Notes: a model not told the origin generated them from the sequence alone. 64,000 bases of DNA from Actinotalea lenta (GCF_030586465.1 NZ_JAUQYP010000001.1:1147238-1211237); one strand, 5' to 3'; numbered from the stretch's first letter, positions 46,628-56,319 are shown. Made by a program: numbers and translations.

Positions 46628-47941
46628 ATGCGGATCTCGGTCATCGGATGCGGCTACCTCGGGGCGGTGCACGCGGCGTCCATGGCGAGCCTCGGTCACG
46701 AGGTCGTCGGCGTCGACGTGGACGCCGCGAAGGTCGCGCTCCTCGCTGCGGGCCGCGCCCCGTTCTACGAGCCGGGTCTCGTCGAGCTGCTGGCCCGGGT
46801 GGCGCCGACCGGACGCCTGTCGTTCACGACCGACATCTCGGCGGTCGCCGGGGCGTCCGTGCACTTCATCTGCGTCGGCACCCCGCAGAGCCGCGGCGAG
46901 AACGCCGCTGACCTGAGCTACGTCGACGCGGCCGTCGAGGCGCTGCTGCCGCACCTTCGGGACGGGGACGTCGTCGCGGGCAAGTCGACCGTGCCGGTCG
47001 GGACCGCCGAGCGGATCGCCGAGCACGTGGCGCAGGCCCAGCCGGGCGCGACGGTGGTGTGGAACCCGGAGTTCCTCCGCGAGGGCTTCGCGGTGCAGGA
47101 CACCCTGCACCCTGACCGGATCGTGCTCGGCGTCCCCTCCGGCGCGGAGGGCGAGCGCGCGTCGGCCGTCATGGACGACGTCTATGCGGCGCCCCTGGCC
47201 GAGGGCACGCCCCAGGTCGTCACGGACCTGGCGACCGCCCAGCTGGTCAAGGTCGCCGCCAACTCGTTCCTGGCCACGAAGATCTCCTTCATCAACGCCA
47301 TGGCCGAGCTGTGCGAGGCGACCGGGGCGGACGTGACCAAGCTCGCCGACGCGATCGGCTACGACGCGCGGATCGGGCGCAAGTTCCTCAACGCGGGGTT
47401 GGGCTTCGGCGGCGGCTGCCTGCCCAAGGACATCCGCGCGTTCATGGCGCGCGCGGGGGAGCTGGGCGCGGACCAGGCGCTGTCCTTCCTCAAGGAGGTC
47501 GACTCGATCAACATGCGCCGCCGCGTGCGGATGGTCGACCTGGCCAGGGACGTCTGCAACGGCTCGATCGTGGGGCGCCGCATCGCGGTGCTCGGCGCCG
47601 CCTTCAAGCCGGACTCCGACGACGTGCGGGACTCGCCCGCGCTGTCCGTCGCGGCCCAGATGGGGCTGCAGGGCGCCACCGTCGTCGTCACCGATCCGAA
47701 GGCCCTCGAGAACGCTCGGCGGGCGTGGCCGTCCCTGCGGTATGCGGAGACGCCCCAGGAGGCGGCCGCGGGTGCCGACGTCGTGGTCCTCGCGACCGAG
47801 TGGCCGGAGTACCGCGAGCTCGACCCCGAGCGACTCGGGGAGCTCGTCGCGCGGCGCAGCATCGTCGACGGGCGCAACGTGCTCGATCCGCGCGCGTGGC
47901 GAGCCGCCGGCTGGACGTACCGGGCGCTCGGGCGCCCCTGA
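46628..47941 (+). CDS. UDP-glucose 6-dehydrogenase
   Basis: 437 residues. Oxidises UDP-glucose to UDP-glucuronate for envelope or capsule polysaccharides. The N-terminal NAD site is GCGYLGAVHA, followed by FICVGTPQ, STVPVGTAERI and NPEFLREGFAVQD. The catalytic Cys264 is in GFGGGCLPKD. The C-terminal domain has AFKPDSDDVRDSPAL. ATG at 46628 follows AGGAGGCAGGAC. A single gene, with no polysaccharide cluster in view. GDP-mannose dehydrogenase is less likely given the closest motifs. Confidence 0.9.
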   Translation: MRISVIGCGYLGAVHAASMASLGHEVVGVDVDAAKVALLAAGRAPFYEPGLVELLARVAPTGRLSFTTDISAVAGASVHFICVGTPQSRGENAADLSYVDAAVEALLPHLRDGDVVAGKSTVPVGTAERIAEHVAQAQPGATVVWNPEFLREGFAVQDTLHPDRIVLGVPSGAEGERASAVMDDVYAAPLAEGTPQVVTDLATAQLVKVAANSFLATKISFINAMAELCEATGADVTKLADAIGYDARIGRKFLNAGLGFGGGCLPKDIRAFMARAGELGADQALSFLKEVDSINMRRRVRMVDLARDVCNGSIVGRRIAVLGAAFKPDSDDVRDSPALSVAAQMGLQGATVVVTDPKALENARRAWPSLRYAETPQEAAAGADVVVLATEWPEYRELDPERLGELVARRSIVDGRNVLDPRAWRAAGWTYRALGRP

Positions 47942-47997
47942 CGCCATCCTCCCGCACCGCTGCTCCGTCCGCGGGAATGGACCGGATGTCGTGATCG

Positions 47998-48010
47998 TTA
48001 CCCGAGGTAA
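47998..48010. promoter_or_regulatory. Inverted repeat in the marR promoter, candidate operator
   Basis: TTACC, CGA, GGTAA: a 5-bp inverted repeat directly upstream of the -10 box at 48016. It lies where a repressor would block polymerase, so autoregulation by the MarR-type protein is likely. Confidence 0.5.
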
Positions 48011-48015
48011 TGACC

Positions 48016-48021
48016 TACGAT
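48016..48021 (+). promoter_or_regulatory. -10 box of the marR-MFS operon
   Basis: TACGAT ends 6 bases before the ATG at 48028, suggesting a leaderless start; AAGGA in the gap could also act as a ribosome site. Confidence 0.55.
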
Positions 48022-48027
48022 AAGGAC

Positions 48028-48504
48028 ATGACCAGCAGCGGGGATGAGCGCAGTGACGGCCCCGTGGTCGTGCCTCCTTCGGCGTGCCGCCCCGCGCCGC
48101 TCGCCGGTGACCTGCGGGTCGCGGTGACGCGTGCGACCCGCCGCATGCGCCTCGAGCGCAGCAGCGAGCAGATCACCGACGGCCAGTACGCGGCCCTCGC
48201 GGCGCTGGCGAACCGCGGCCCGATGACCACGACGGCCCTCGCGGAGGACCAGCACGTGCAGACCCCGCCGATGTCGCGCACGGTGGGCCACCTGGTCGAT
48301 GCGGGCCTGGTGCGGCGCGACGAGGACCCGAACGACGGCCGCCAGACGGTGCTGTCCCTCACCGAGGCCGGCATGACGGAGGTCAAGGAGACCCGGAGGC
48401 GGCGGAACGCCTGGCTCGCCCAACGCCTCGCCGAGCTGGACCCCGCCGACCGCGAGGTCCTGGCGCGCGCCGCGGTGCTCCTGGAGAGGATCGCCACCAG
48501 GTGA
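48028..48504 (+). CDS. MarR-family transcriptional regulator
   Basis: 158 residues from ATG 48028; an ATG at 48010 would overlap both the operator and the -10 box, so it is less likely. The winged helix-turn-helix covers about 50-120 (LTDGQYAALAAL-like ITDGQYAALAALANRGPMTTTALAEDQHVQTPPMSRTVGHLVDAGLVRRDEDPNDGRQTVLSLTEAG), with dimerisation helices at both ends. Its stop overlaps the GTG of the MFS transporter, so it probably controls that exporter and itself in response to a small ligand. Confidence 0.9.
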   Translation: MTSSGDERSDGPVVVPPSACRPAPLAGDLRVAVTRATRRMRLERSSEQITDGQYAALAALANRGPMTTTALAEDQHVQTPPMSRTVGHLVDAGLVRRDEDPNDGRQTVLSLTEAGMTEVKETRRRRNAWLAQRLAELDPADREVLARAAVLLERIATR

Positions 48505-49844
48505 GCCCCACCTTCGCCTCGTTGCGCTACCCGAACTACCGCCTGTGGTTCGCCGGGGCGCTGCTGTCCAACACTGGCACCTGGATGCAGCGCGTGGCCC
48601 AGGACTGGCTCGTGCTGACCCGGCTGTCCGACAACTCGGGTGTGGCCGTCGGTGTCGTCACGGCGCTGCAGTTCCTGCCGACCCTGCTGCTGTCCGCGTG
48701 GGCGGGCGTCCTCGCGGACCGCATGCCTCGGCGCCTCCTGCTGGTGATGACGCAGCTCGCCCAGGGCGCCCTGGCGCTGGGGCTCGGGGCCCTGGTGCTC
48801 AGCGGTCACGCCGAGCTGTGGCACGTGTACGTGTTCGCGCTGCTGCTCGGCGTGGTGTCCGCGTTCGACGGGCCCGTCCGGCAGATCTTCGTCGCCGAGC
48901 TCGTGCCCGCGGACAAGCTGCCGAATGCCGTCGGGCTGAACAGCGCGTCGTTCAACGCGGCCCGGCTGATCGGCCCCGGCCTGGCCGGTCTCCTCATCGC
49001 CTGGGTGGGGTCGGGCTGGGTGTTCGTCATCAACGGCCTGTCCTACGCCGCGACGATCTTCGCGCTCGCCCTGATGCAGACCTCGGAGCTGCGCGAGCTC
49101 CCGCGGGCGGCCGGCGGGCGCCGGGGGCAGCTGCGCGAGGGCCTGCGCTACGTGCGGGGCCGCTCGGACATCATGGTGATCATGGTGGTGATGGGGGTCG
49201 TCTCCACCTTCGGCCTCAACTTCCAGCTCACGTCCGCGATGATGGCCCGCACCGTCTTCGGCAAGGGTGCGGGCGAGTACGGGATCCTCGGGTCGGTGCT
49301 GGCCATCGGCTCGCTGTCGGGTGCGTTGCTGGCGGCTCGGCGTGAACGGCCGCGGGTGCGCCTGGTGCTCGGGGCCGCGTTGGCGTTCGGCGTCGCGATG
49401 GGTGTGCAGGCGATGATGCCCACCTACCTCCTGTACACCGTGATGTGCATCCCCGTCGGGCTCGCGTCGTTGACGATGATGACCGCGGCGAACTCCGCCA
49501 TCCAGACGTCGACGACCCCGCAGATGCGCGGACGCGTGATGGCGCTCTACATGATGGTGTTCATCGGGGCCACCCCTATCGGTTCGCCGATCGTGGGCTG
49601 GGTGGCCGAGCAGTTCGGCGCGCGCTGGTCGGTGGGCATCGGGTCGATCGGCACCCTGCTCATCGCGGGCGGCGCGGCGCTGTGGGCGCGACGGGCGTGG
49701 AACGTCGAGGTGCACTACCACCTGCGGGCCCGCCCCCACGTCGAGGTCCGGTACCTCACGCTCACGCAGGAGCGGGAGGTACGCGAGGAAGCCGCGCTCG
49801 CGCTCGCGGACCAGCGGGCCAGGGACGACGCGTCGGCCGCCTGA
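48501..49844 (+). CDS. MFS transporter (MFS_3 / EntS-like exporter)
   Basis: 447 residues with 12 probable membrane segments. The N terminus (FASLRYPNYRLWFAGALLSNTGTWMQRVAQDWLVL) and the ADRMPRRLLLVMTQ loop are typical of the MFS_3 exporter group. The C-terminal 60 residues are a charged cytoplasmic tail (VEVRYLTLTQEREVREEAALALADQ). It is co-translated with the MarR regulator, so it probably exports a toxic compound or drug. Substrate unknown. Confidence 0.88.
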   Translation: MSPTFASLRYPNYRLWFAGALLSNTGTWMQRVAQDWLVLTRLSDNSGVAVGVVTALQFLPTLLLSAWAGVLADRMPRRLLLVMTQLAQGALALGLGALVLSGHAELWHVYVFALLLGVVSAFDGPVRQIFVAELVPADKLPNAVGLNSASFNAARLIGPGLAGLLIAWVGSGWVFVINGLSYAATIFALALMQTSELRELPRAAGGRRGQLREGLRYVRGRSDIMVIMVVMGVVSTFGLNFQLTSAMMARTVFGKGAGEYGILGSVLAIGSLSGALLAARRERPRVRLVLGAALAFGVAMGVQAMMPTYLLYTVMCIPVGLASLTMMTAANSAIQTSTTPQMRGRVMALYMMVFIGATPIGSPIVGWVAEQFGARWSVGIGSIGTLLIAGGAALWARRAWNVEVHYHLRARPHVEVRYLTLTQEREVREEAALALADQRARDDASAA

Positions 49845-49845
49845 C

Positions 49846-51045
49846 TCACACCGGCACGCCCACCCGCCCCCGGGCCTCGACGGCCACGCACGTCGCCGCG
49901 AGTGCGGCGAGCGCGGGCACGAGCAGGAAGGCGGTGTGCGGGCCCACGACGTCGGCGGCCGACCCGAGGATGAACGGGGACAGCCCGATCGCCACCCCGG
50001 CGCCCAGCAGCGCACGGGCCTGGCCGAGGTCCGGCCGGGAGCCCGCGGCCTGGAGTAGCAGGGACAGCGCGAGCGGGTAGTGCACCCCGTACCCCAGGCC
50101 CGCGAGGGCCAGGCCGGCGACCGCGAGCCACGGCACCGTGGCCAGCCACAGCACGAGCCACCCCGCGACGGCCACCGCGTACCCGGCCAGGAGCACCGTC
50201 GAGGCCTGCACGTGCCGCACCAGGGTGCCGGTGGCGAACCTCGTGGCGGTCATGCCGGCGAGGAGCGCGGCGACCGCTCCCGTGGCCACGCTCTCCGGGG
50301 CGCCCGTCGAGACGCGCACCAGGTCCGACGCCCAGAACGTGGTGGCGAACTCGATCGCGATCCCGGCCACGGTCGCGACCCAGAGCAACCGGAAGGCCCG
50401 GCCCAGCGGCACGCGCGTGCCACCGTCCTCCACGTGCGTCGGGTGACCGAGCGGCCCGGCGGCCGGGATGCCGGCGAGCAGCACGGTGGCGACGGCTGCC
50501 GCGACGACGGTCACGGCCACGGCGGGTCGCCAGCCGTAGCCGGCCCCGACCGTGAGGCCGAGGACCACCGGGGCGAGCAGGCCGACGGTGGTCGCGTAGG
50601 CGTTGCCCTCGGTGACGGCCGCGGGCCCGGCCGGGCCGTGGTGCCCGAGCAGCGCGGGCTGGGTCGCCGCGAGCATCAGGTTGCCCCCCACGGCGGTCAG
50701 GGCGCACGCCGAGAGGGTGGCCGCCAGGCCGGGCCCGACCAGGAGCAGCGTCACGCCGATCGACATGACCGCCATGGCGAGGTACAGCTGGCGCTTGCGC
50801 CCGAGGGCGAACGCGACGCGCTCGCTGACCAGACCGGTGGCCACGGTCCCGACGGCCATCGCCGTGCCGTGCAGCCCGGCGACGCCGCGGGAGATGTGCT
50901 GCTCGGCGGCGAGCAACGGCACCGTCGGTGAGAAGACGTAGATGAACCAGCCCCACGTGACGAACGTGACGTCCAGGGCGACCGTCAGGCGGTCGCGGAC
51001 CAGCCGACGGCTCGCCGAGGCGGGAAGGGCAGCGGAGTCGTCCAC
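49846..51045 (-). CDS. MFS transporter, second copy (unrelated subgroup)
   Basis: 399 residues, about 12 membrane segments. The N-terminal half carries FSPTVPLLAAEQHISRGVAGLHGTAMAVGTVATGLVSERVAFALGRKR, the standard loop 2-3 motif in a variant form. GTG at 51045 lies one base after the serC stop, so both are read from the serC message. An amino-acid or metabolite exporter would fit that position, but nothing confirms it. Confidence 0.83.
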   Translation of the reverse strand: MDDSAALPASASRRLVRDRLTVALDVTFVTWGWFIYVFSPTVPLLAAEQHISRGVAGLHGTAMAVGTVATGLVSERVAFALGRKRQLYLAMAVMSIGVTLLLVGPGLAATLSACALTAVGGNLMLAATQPALLGHHGPAGPAAVTEGNAYATTVGLLAPVVLGLTVGAGYGWRPAVAVTVVAAAVATVLLAGIPAAGPLGHPTHVEDGGTRVPLGRAFRLLWVATVAGIAIEFATTFWASDLVRVSTGAPESVATGAVAALLAGMTATRFATGTLVRHVQASTVLLAGYAVAVAGWLVLWLATVPWLAVAGLALAGLGYGVHYPLALSLLLQAAGSRPDLGQARALLGAGVAIGLSPFILGSAADVVGPHTAFLLVPALAALAATCVAVEARGRVGVPV

Positions 51046-51046
51046 C

Positions 51047-52180
<1,134 letters not shown>

Positions 52181-52233
52181 GGGCCGTGGGTCCGGGCTCC
52201 GGTCCGTCCGGGCGCGGAGGGGCCCCGGACCCG

Positions 52234-52239
52234 TAGCCT
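52234..52239 (+). promoter_or_regulatory. Candidate -10 box for the DtxR-type gene
   Basis: TAGCCT lies 33 bases before the TTG start, leaving a short leader with GGGAGG at 52258-52263. Confidence 0.35.
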
Positions 52240-52272
52240 TGCCCCAGGCACGGGCACGGGAGGCCGACGACG

Positions 52273-52959
52273 TTGAGCGATCTCATCGACACCACCGAGA
52301 TGTACCTGCGCACCATCTACGAGCTCGACGAAGAGGGCATCGTTCCCCTGCGCGCCCGGATCGCGGAGCGCCTCGGGCACTCCGGGCCGACGGTGTCGCA
52401 GACCGTGGCGCGCATGGAGCGCGACGGTCTGGTGGTGGTCTCGGGTGACCGTCACCTCGAGCTGACCGCCGCGGGCCGGGTGCGCGCCACCCGCGTCATG
52501 CGCAAGCACCGCCTGGCCGAGCGGCTGCTCACGGACGTGATCGGACTGGAGTGGTCGCTCGTGCACGACGAGGCGTGCCGCTGGGAGCACGTGATGAGCG
52601 AACGCGTCGAGCAGCGCCTCGTCGAGCTGCTCGACCACCCTGAGCAGTCGCCGTACGGCAACCCGATCCCGGGCCTGGACGAGCTCGGGGGGGCGGCGCC
52701 CCGGAGAGCCTTCCTGGACGGCGTCGCGGCCGTGACCGACATGCCGGACGGCAGCCAGGGCCTGGTCGCCCGGCTCGGCGAGCCGGTGCAGACGGACCCC
52801 GAGCTGCTCGCGCGGTTCATGCGGACCGGGGTGCTGCCCGGCCGGGGGGTCCGGGTGGCCCGCGGCGAGGCGGACGTGACGCTGAGCGTGGACGGCTCCG
52901 AGCTCGTGCTCGAGCTGCCGGACGAGGTCGCGCGGCACGTCTTCCTGCGGCCGGCCTGA
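52273..52959 (+). CDS. Iron-dependent repressor, DtxR/IdeR family
   Basis: 228 residues from TTG 52273 with GGGAGG upstream. The numbering matches DtxR closely: Met10, Cys102, Glu105 and His106 form the primary metal site, and His79, Glu83 and His98 form the ancillary site, all present. The helix-turn-helix lies at about 27-50 (ARIAERLGHSGPTVSQTVARME). An SH3-like third domain follows from about 145. It should repress iron-uptake genes when ferrous iron is bound. No iron-uptake gene or clear DtxR box is in the window. Confidence 0.93.
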   Translation: MSDLIDTTEMYLRTIYELDEEGIVPLRARIAERLGHSGPTVSQTVARMERDGLVVVSGDRHLELTAAGRVRATRVMRKHRLAERLLTDVIGLEWSLVHDEACRWEHVMSERVEQRLVELLDHPEQSPYGNPIPGLDELGGAAPRRAFLDGVAAVTDMPDGSQGLVARLGEPVQTDPELLARFMRTGVLPGRGVRVARGEADVTLSVDGSELVLELPDEVARHVFLRPA

Positions 52960-53049
52960 CGGCGTTCCGCCCGCACGTCGGACGGGCCTGCCCCCTTGTG
53001 TCGCGGGAGTCGCGTGGCGAACACCACACGCCTCGACCGTGACCGGAAC

Positions 53050-53079
53050 GTGACATTCCCGTGATCCCTCGGGTAGCGT
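53050..53079 (+). promoter_or_regulatory. Promoter for the NlpC/P60 gene and its riboswitch
   Basis: A -35 GTGACA (53050-53055), an 18-base spacer and a -10 TAGCGT (53074-53079). Transcription from about 53086 would include the whole riboswitch. Confidence 0.5.
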
Positions 53080-53094
53080 GCGTGTCGCGTGACG

Positions 53095-53295
53095 GACCCT
53101 CCTCCGGACACGCCCCTGGTCGGACTTGCCGAGTCCTGCCGCCGACCGGGGTCCGTGGACCGCTGGCAGGAGCGGGGGAACCAGAACGGGCGCAAGCCCT
53201 TGGGGTGAAGTCCCGGGATCGCGAGAGCGTGACCGGGGCCGGGTGATCTCCCATCCGAACCCGACAGCTCACCCCGCAGGCATACGGAGAGGCAA
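53095..53295 (+). ncRNA. c-di-AMP riboswitch (ydaO/yuaA class)
   Basis: The actinobacterial core blocks are in the right order: GGGGGAACCAGAACG (53174-53188), CTTGGGGTGAAGTCCC (about 53199-53214), GCGAGAGCGTGACCGGGGCCGGGTGA, CCGAACCCGACAGCTCACCCCGCAGGC (53255-53281, split over several conserved boxes), and the closing GGAGAGG (53286-53292), directly before the GTG of an NlpC/P60 gene. It fills most of the 339-base gap between the DtxR-type gene and that hydrolase. Binding of c-di-AMP normally turns such genes off. Confidence 0.9.
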
Positions 53296-53298
53296 CGC

Positions 53299-54057
53299 GT
53301 GACCAGCACCCCCAGCCGGGCCCGGCACCGAGCGGCCCGTCGCCCCCTGACCTCGTTGGACGACCTCGCCAGTGCCGCGACCGGCAGCCTTGCCGTGGTC
53401 GGCCGCCGCAGCGCCGTCGTGGCTGCGGCCGGCGGGATGGTCCTCTCGGCAGCGATGCCGGCCGCTGCGGCCTCGTCGGAGAGCCGCGCGGACGCCGTCC
53501 CCTCGGTGGACACGACCGCCCTGACCGCCCCGGTGCGCGAAGCCCTGTCGACCTCCCCGGTCGTGGCGGTGCCGAAGGACGTCTCCTGGGACTTCGAGTC
53601 ACCCAAGATCGAGGTCAAGGAGAACCCGAAGCCCGTCGTGGTGGTGCGACGCACCGTGACCGCGCGGTCCGCGACCCGGGCCCCCGCGCCGGTCGCGAAC
53701 AACCCGATCCCGCAGACGGTCAACGGGAACGCGGTCCTGGAGATCGCATCCCGGTACGTCGGGGTCCCCTACGTGTACGGCGGCGCCAGCCCGAGCGGCT
53801 TCGACTGCTCCGGGTTCACGTCCTACGTGTACGCGCAGCTCGGCATCTCCCTGCCCCGGTCCTCCTCCGCCCAGCGCTACGCGGGCCAGGTGATCTCCCG
53901 CGCCGACGCCAAGCCCGGTGACCTGATCTGGTCGCCCGGCCACGTGGCGATCTACGCCGGTGGCAACATGCAGATCGACGCCCCGCGCCCGGGCAAGACC
54001 ATCCAGTTCCGCGCGATCTGGCAGTCGGCGCCGGTGTTCATCCGCGTCACCGGCTGA
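53299..54057 (+). CDS. Secreted NlpC/P60 cell-wall hydrolase
   Basis: 252 residues. A long signal region (basic 8-16, hydrophobic about 39-60, with AAAA cleavage area) leads to a linker and a C-terminal NlpC/P60 domain (about 140-252). The catalytic Cys is in FDCSGFTSYVYAQLG, the His in SPGHVAIYAG, and VGVPYVYGGASPSG opens the domain. It probably cuts peptide stems in peptidoglycan. The riboswitch upstream ties its expression to c-di-AMP, matching wall hydrolases and Rpf proteins in related bacteria. Confidence 0.93.
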   Translation: MTSTPSRARHRAARRPLTSLDDLASAATGSLAVVGRRSAVVAAAGGMVLSAAMPAAAASSESRADAVPSVDTTALTAPVREALSTSPVVAVPKDVSWDFESPKIEVKENPKPVVVVRRTVTARSATRAPAPVANNPIPQTVNGNAVLEIASRYVGVPYVYGGASPSGFDCSGFTSYVYAQLGISLPRSSSAQRYAGQVISRADAKPGDLIWSPGHVAIYAGGNMQIDAPRPGKTIQFRAIWQSAPVFIRVTG

Positions 54058-54068
54058 CCTCTCCTCGA

Positions 54069-54103
54069 CACAGGGCCCGGGCCGTCACGGCCCGGGCCCT
54101 GTG
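54069..54103 (+). terminator. Terminator after the NlpC/P60 gene
   Basis: Perfect 16-bp arms (54069-54084 and 54088-54103, CACAGGGCCCGGGCCG and complement) with a 3-base loop, 12 bases after the stop. Confidence 0.75.
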
Positions 54104-54212
54104 CTGTGCCCGGGTGCGGCGCAGTCCACCGCGCGGGTGGGTCGCGTACTCTGGCCTCGCCAGACCCCCGACCCGGCAGCCAGCCGGGTCCGAACGGGCG
54201 AGGGAGTCCGCT

Positions 54213-54749
54213 GTGACGGTGACCGAGGAGACCGAGACCCCGGCGGTGGGGTCGAGCACCAGACGTCGAGTCCTGGTGCTCAATGCGAGTCGTGAGCCGC
54301 TGTGCGTCGTGAGCCTGCGGCGCGCGGTGAGCCTGGTGCTGACGGACAAGGCCGTCGTGCTGGAGACCGACGGCAGCCTGCTGCACTCGGAGTGGCTCTC
54401 CGTGCCGGCTCCTCAGGTCCTCGCCCTGACCCGCTACGTCCACGTGCCGTACCGCGGTGCGGTACCGCCCACCCGACGCACGGTCCTGCAGCGTGACGAG
54501 CACCGGTGCGCCTACTGCTCGGGTCCGGCGGACACGGTGGACCACGTGCTGCCCCGGTCGCGCGGCGGCGCGCACGAGTGGACCAACGTGGTCGCGGCGT
54601 GCGCGCGGTGCAACCATCGCAAGGCGGACCACCTGCTCTCCGAGATCGGCTGGCAGCTGCGCACCACGCCGCGGCCGCCCCGCCGCGCGGTGGTCCTGTC
54701 GGCCCTGACCCGACCGCACCCGACGTGGAAGGCTTACCTGGCCGCCTGA
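54213..54749 (+). CDS. HNH endonuclease
   Basis: 178 residues from GTG 54213, with GAGGGAG 6 bases upstream. The N-terminal half (LVLNASREPLCVVSLRRAVSLVLTDKAVVLE) is a conserved partner domain of this small actinobacterial family. The C-terminal HNH domain has the zinc Cys pairs CAYC and CARCNHRK, the DH pair in VDHVLPRSRGGAHEWTN, and a final His. It is a chromosomal single gene found widely in Actinobacteria; a DNA-repair or restriction role is not established. Confidence 0.88.
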   Translation: MTVTEETETPAVGSSTRRRVLVLNASREPLCVVSLRRAVSLVLTDKAVVLETDGSLLHSEWLSVPAPQVLALTRYVHVPYRGAVPPTRRTVLQRDEHRCAYCSGPADTVDHVLPRSRGGAHEWTNVVAACARCNHRKADHLLSEIGWQLRTTPRPPRRAVVLSALTRPHPTWKAYLAA

Positions 54750-54805
54750 CGGGCTGCGCGTGCTCCGGGCCCCGGGGCAGACTGATGGTGTGACGGGAGG
54801 CAGTG

Positions 54806-55765
54806 ATGACCGACGGTGACGTCGTACTGGTGGGGGTCGACGGGTCTCCGGCAAGTCTGAACGCCGTGGACTGGGCAGCGGCGTACGCCAGGGTCCATGG
54901 CTGCCCGATCCACCTGGTGTGCAGCTACACGGTGCCCTCCTTCGCGGCAGCGGGCCTGGACGGCGGGTATGCGGCGGTGGACGACACCGTGCTCGCCCAG
55001 GGTGCCGCCGCGGTCCTGGCGGAGGCCGAGGAGCGGCTGTCCGGCAGCGGGGTCACGGTGACCTCCGCGACGGCGAGCGGGGACGCGGCCGCAGTGCTCG
55101 TGGACCTGTCGCGCGGGGCGTCGCTGGTGGTGGTCGGGACCCGCGGGCGTGGCGGCTTCGCCGAGCGTCTCCTGGGCACCGTGTCGTCCGCGCTGCCCGC
55201 GCACGCGCACTGCCCGACGGTGGTCGTGCCCTACCGCGCGGAAGGCGAGTCCACCGTGCAGCGCGAGTCGCACCAGCACTGGCCGGTCACGCGTGAGGTG
55301 CTGCCGGTACGTCGGATCGTCGTGGGGGTGGACGGGTCGCCGTCGGCCGAGCTCGCCCTCGAACGGGCCATCGTCGAGGCGGAGGCCTGGGGTGCGGAGC
55401 TGACCGCGGTCGCCGCCGTCCCGGTGGGCACGGGGGCCGGTCTGCTCGCGTGGCTGCCCGCAGCGGTGGACCACGAGGCGGTACTGCGTGACGTGGCGGA
55501 GGGCCTGGACGTGGTGGTCGATCGAGCGCTGACGGATCACCCGGACGTCCAGGTGCGGCGGCACGTGCTCGACGGGGTCGGCTCGGCGCTGCTGACCGAG
55601 TTCTCCACCGCGGTCGACATGGTCGTGGTGGGTTCGCGGGGCCGCGGCGGGTTCGCCGGCCTCCTCCTGGGCTCCACGAGCCAGGCCGTCCTGCACCACT
55701 CGGCGTGCCCCGTCATGGTGGTCACCACCAAGACCCACGACGCGCCCACCACCCCCCACTGGTAA
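54806..55765 (+). CDS. Universal stress protein, two UspA domains
   Basis: 319 residues from ATG 54806 (GGGAGG just upstream; the GTG one codon earlier is possible). Domain 1 (about 5-145) opens with VGVDGSPASLNAV and has the ATP loop GTRGRGGFAERLLGTVSSAL. Domain 2 (about 165-305) opens with VGVDGSPSAELAL and has GSRGRGGFAGLLLGSTSQAVLHHSACPVMVV. Both keep the G-2x-G-9x-G-S/T pattern, so both should bind ATP. Expected role: survival under low oxygen or stationary phase (family knowledge). Confidence 0.93.
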   Translation: MTDGDVVLVGVDGSPASLNAVDWAAAYARVHGCPIHLVCSYTVPSFAAAGLDGGYAAVDDTVLAQGAAAVLAEAEERLSGSGVTVTSATASGDAAAVLVDLSRGASLVVVGTRGRGGFAERLLGTVSSALPAHAHCPTVVVPYRAEGESTVQRESHQHWPVTREVLPVRRIVVGVDGSPSAELALERAIVEAEAWGAELTAVAAVPVGTGAGLLAWLPAAVDHEAVLRDVAEGLDVVVDRALTDHPDVQVRRHVLDGVGSALLTEFSTAVDMVVVGSRGRGGFAGLLLGSTSQAVLHHSACPVMVVTTKTHDAPTTPHW

Positions 55766-55774
55766 CCCACCCAG

Positions 55775-55836
55775 GGTGGTGATCAAGGAATCCGTGCCCG
55801 CCCTGGGGTGGCGATCAAGGAGTCCGTGCCCGCCCG
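55775..55836 (+). repeat. Non-coding repeat cluster, locus 2 (two direct units)
   Basis: GGTGGTGATCAAGGAATCCG... (55775-55806) and GGTGGCGATCAAGGAGTCCG... (55807-55836), period 32, each ending TGCCCGCCC. It lies between the convergent universal stress protein and lrp genes. It shares its core with the cluster at 32200-32276. Confidence 0.75.
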
Positions 55837-55839
55837 CCG

Positions 55840-56319
55840 TCAGCGCGGGCCGGGTCCCGGGCGGCGCACGAGCGGGTTGAGCACCACCGTGGATCGGGTG
55901 CGCAGCACGAAGGGCTCGGCCGCGATGCGCTCGACGACCTGCTCGAGGTGCCGCATGTCGTGCGCGCGGACCTCGAGGACCGCGTCGGCGTCGCCGGTCA
56001 CAGACGAGGCGGCGATGACCTCGGGGTAGGACTCGAAGGTGTCGCGCATCCGGGCGGGGCTGGTCTGCTCCGTGCAGTGGACCTCGACGAATGCCTCGGT
56101 GCCCCAGCCGAGCGTCGCCGGGTCGAGCCGCACCGTGAACGCGTCGATGACACCGCGCTCGAGCAGCCGGTCGACGCGGCGCTTGACGGCCGGCGCGGAC
56201 AGGTTCACACGGGCGCCGATGCGCGCGTAGCTGGCTCTGCCGTCCTCGACGAGCACGGCCAGGATCGCCGCGTCGAGCGGGTCGAGCAGGCCGGGGTTCT
56301 CCGGCGTCGGGCTGGCCAC
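55840..56319 (-). CDS. Lrp/AsnC-family transcriptional regulator
   Basis: 159 residues from GTG 56319; a GTG two codons earlier is possible. The helix-turn-helix is at about 13-55 (LDPLDAAILAVLVEDGRASYARIGARVNLSAPAVKRRVDRLLERGVIDAF). The C-terminal RAM ligand/oligomer domain follows (FVEVHCTEQTSPARMRDTFESYPEVIAASSVTGDADAVLEVRA). It lies next to rocD-ddaH on the same strand and probably senses an amino acid such as arginine or ornithine to control them. That target is inferred. Confidence 0.9.
   Translation of the reverse strand: MASPTPENPGLLDPLDAAILAVLVEDGRASYARIGARVNLSAPAVKRRVDRLLERGVIDAFTVRLDPATLGWGTEAFVEVHCTEQTSPARMRDTFESYPEVIAASSVTGDADAVLEVRAHDMRHLEQVVERIAAEPFVLRTRSTVVLNPLVRRPGPGPR

Noticed and set aside
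48010..48027. ATG at 48010 as marR start
   Set aside because: It overlaps the candidate operator and precedes the -10 box, so a transcript from this promoter would not contain it.
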